DNA of 41,587 nt from Chloroflexota bacterium. Its GTDB lineage: Bacteria; Chloroflexota; Limnocylindria; Limnocylindrales; CSP1-4. The stretch covers positions 1 through 41,587 of the forward strand of contig PNAP01000121.1 of the NCBI GenBank assembly GCA_003169735.1, written 5' to 3'. The translations under genes were made by a program, and so were the position numbers. The notes beneath the pieces were generated by a model, which made no database searches, had not been told where the DNA came from, and worked only from the letters and a program-made list of their open reading frames with translations. Positions 40,278-41,587 of the stretch are shown here, piece by piece. How positions within the stretch are numbered: the first letter of the stretch is position 1; the number at the start of each line of letters is the position of its first letter.

Positions 40278-41587
40278 TCAGCTGCACCCTGACGTGGAGC
40301 CGCAGTTGAGGCACTTGTAGCAGCTGCCGTTGCGGACCATGATCGAGCCGCATTCGGCGCAGGACGGGGAGTCGGCGCTCACGGAGAACGCGACCTTGGT
40401 CTGAGCGCCCAGGCTCGCGGTGATCGCCGCCACGGCCGACGAACCAGCCCCATGGCCGTTCCCGTTCGCATGCCCATTCCCATTGCCATTGAGCATCACC
40501 AGCGGCTTCGCCGCCGGCGACTCAGCCCCGATGGTCATCGAGGTGGGACCAGGAGCCGCGGCCGCTGCTACGGGAGCCGACACGGACGCTTTGGCGCGAT
40601 CCTGCTCCCTGTCGTCTCGGGGAGGGGTCGAGGATCGGCCGGGAGTCGGGGCGTCCGGCCTGCGTAGCGCTTCGGGATCCCCACCCTTTGCAGGGCCGGT
40701 CTCCGTAGCACTGGTGGGGTCCCGCAGCGGAGCGGAAGCGAAGCCGGCGGACGTCCCCGGCTCCCCGGCGGACGCCACGTCGTCCCGGTTGATGATGCCC
40801 AGCGCATCCCGCTCGTCCTTGGAGAGGAACCTCGAACCCATCCAGCGAAAGACATAGTCCACGATGGACTTGGCGATCGGGATCTCGGCGTTCCCCGTGA
40901 ACCCGGCTGGCTCGAACCGACTGTGGGCGAACTTGTTGACGAGGTCGCGCAGCGGCACGCCGTACTGGAGCGCCACCGACGTCATCGTCGCCAGCGCGTC
41001 CATGAGGCCGCTGACGGTCGAGCCCTCCTTGGCCATCTTGAGGAACAGCTCGCCGGGCTGGCCATCGGGGTAGAGCCCGACGGTGATGTAGCCCTCGTGG
41101 CCGGAGACCTGGAACTTGTGCGTCAGCGCGCGACGCTCATCCGGCAGGCGGCGCCGGTAAGGCTTGGGCTCCCCAGTGAGTCCGGCCACCGGCGCCGCGC
41201 CTGCCGCGGTAAGTACTGCTTCCTCTCCGGAGTCCTTCTTCTTGCCGGTCGAGAGCGGCTGTGAGCGCTTCGACCCGTCGCGATAGATGGCGATGGCCTT
41301 GAGTCCGAGCTTCCAGCCCTGGAGATAGACGTCCTCGATCTCCTCGGCGGAGGCGGCCTCCGGCATGTTGACGGTCTTGCTGATGGCGCCCGACAGGAAC
41401 GGCTGCGTTGCGCCCATCATCCGGACGTGGCCCATGTAGGCGATCGAGCGCTCGCCGTTGACCGGTTTGAACGCGCAGTCGAAGACCGATAGGTGCTCCG
41501 CCTTGAGGTACGGCGTGCCCTCGATCGTCTCGCGCTCATTGATGTGCGCGAGGATCTCCTCGACCTGCTCGGGCGCATAGCCGAGCT
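40278..41587 (-). CDS. nrdJ: B12-dependent ribonucleotide reductase, C-terminal part
   Basis: The frame is open to the right edge (before ATG 41435 it continues as EGTPYLKAEHLSVFDCAF and PVNGERSIAYMGHVRMMGAT), so only the last ~436 residues are seen. Class II RNR marks: AEHLSVFDCAF, GATQPFLSGAISKTVNMP, EEIEDVYLQGWKLGLKAIAI and IYRDGSKRSQP, the last part of the reductase barrel. A linker of about 120 residues follows, rich in Ala, Pro, Ser and NGNGNGHANGNGHG. The end has two Cys pairs (CAECG and CYKCLNCG), the mobile thiol/zinc-ribbon tail. It reduces ribonucleotides for DNA synthesis using adenosylcobalamin. Core chromosomal gene marking the right edge of the island. Confidence 0.92.
   Translation of the reverse strand, partial: LGYAPEQVEEILAHINERETIEGTPYLKAEHLSVFDCAFKPVNGERSIAYMGHVRMMGATQPFLSGAISKTVNMPEAASAEEIEDVYLQGWKLGLKAIAIYRDGSKRSQPLSTGKKKDSGEEAVLTAAGAAPVAGLTGEPKPYRRRLPDERRALTHKFQVSGHEGYITVGLYPDGQPGELFLKMAKEGSTVSGLMDALATMTSVALQYGVPLRDLVNKFAHSRFEPAGFTGNAEIPIAKSIVDYVFRWMGSRFLSKDERDALGIINRDDVASAGEPGTSAGFASAPLRDPTSATETGPAKGGDPEALRRPDAPTPGRSSTPPRDDREQDRAKASVSAPVAAAAAPGPTSMTIGAESPAAKPLVMLNGNGNGHANGNGHGAGSSAVAAITASLGAQTKVAFSVSADSPSCAECGSIMVRNGSCYKCLNCGSTSGCS

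Noticed and set aside
1-41587. tRNA or rRNA genes and an integrase marking the island
   Set aside because: None seen by eye on either strand; a covariance-model scan for tRNAs and a profile search for integrases would be needed to exclude them.

Overview
The window looks like a metagenomic contig with two unlike parts. About 1-6500 reads like Verrucomicrobiota of the Pedosphaera type. It has moderate GC, an H-X9-DG pseudopilin, a HEAT-repeat protein with an N-terminal anchor, and three small PIN-type toxin-antitoxin modules separated by short repeats. From about 6.6 kb on, GC rises and the genes look like a high-GC Chloroflexota (Limnocylindria-like; an inference from gene content): F420-type split-barrel proteins, PAC2, DUF6220, HipA-like plus DUF3037, a B12-dependent ribonucleotide reductase, and many start codons that lie 6-8 bases after a TANNNT -10 box. 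The change falls inside a DEAD-box helicase gene (5412-6707), so a chimeric join at a conserved motif is likely and should be tested before the parts are treated as one genome.

Layout: 1-5355, verrucomicrobial pseudopilin, TA modules and HEAT protein; 5412-6707, helicase spanning the change; 6704-24142, ordinary chromosomal genes (zinc ribbon, split-barrel protein, hybrid histidine kinase, HhH-GPD glycosylase, GH25 and GH18 secreted hydrolases, WYL regulator, O-methyltransferase, second RhlE-like helicase, NarL-type two-component pair, PAC2, M16-like protein, DUF3037/HipA-like pair, PPOX-like enzyme, SHOCT, VOC); 24226-40098, an accessory island; 40278-41587, the 3' part of nrdJ.

The island has visibly lower GC in most of its cargo and carries several unusual gene sets. 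(i) A Phd/PIN module. (ii) Decayed pieces of one DUF2075 (COG3410-type) ATPase gene at 25982-26517, 26539-26643, 27946-28294 and 32224-32604, all on the minus strand and lying between the cargo units. (iii) A tightly packed three-gene operon, 28378-32209: cytosolic double-GAF histidine kinase, receiver protein with an unrecognised C-terminal domain, and SIR2-like NADase-type protein. (iv) A small membrane protein and a 713-residue P-loop ATPase. (v) An in-frame IstB-HsdR chimera. (vi) A four-gene operon on the minus strand, 40098-37228: YwgA-like protein, membrane protein, PD-(D/E)XK nuclease-like protein and a protein with a TGT-like zinc site. I recognise neither (iii) nor (vi) as a described system; both are the best candidates for new defence or signalling systems here.

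No rRNA, tRNA, CRISPR array, integrase or intact insertion sequence was found by reading. All assignments are from sequence reading alone; no search was run.
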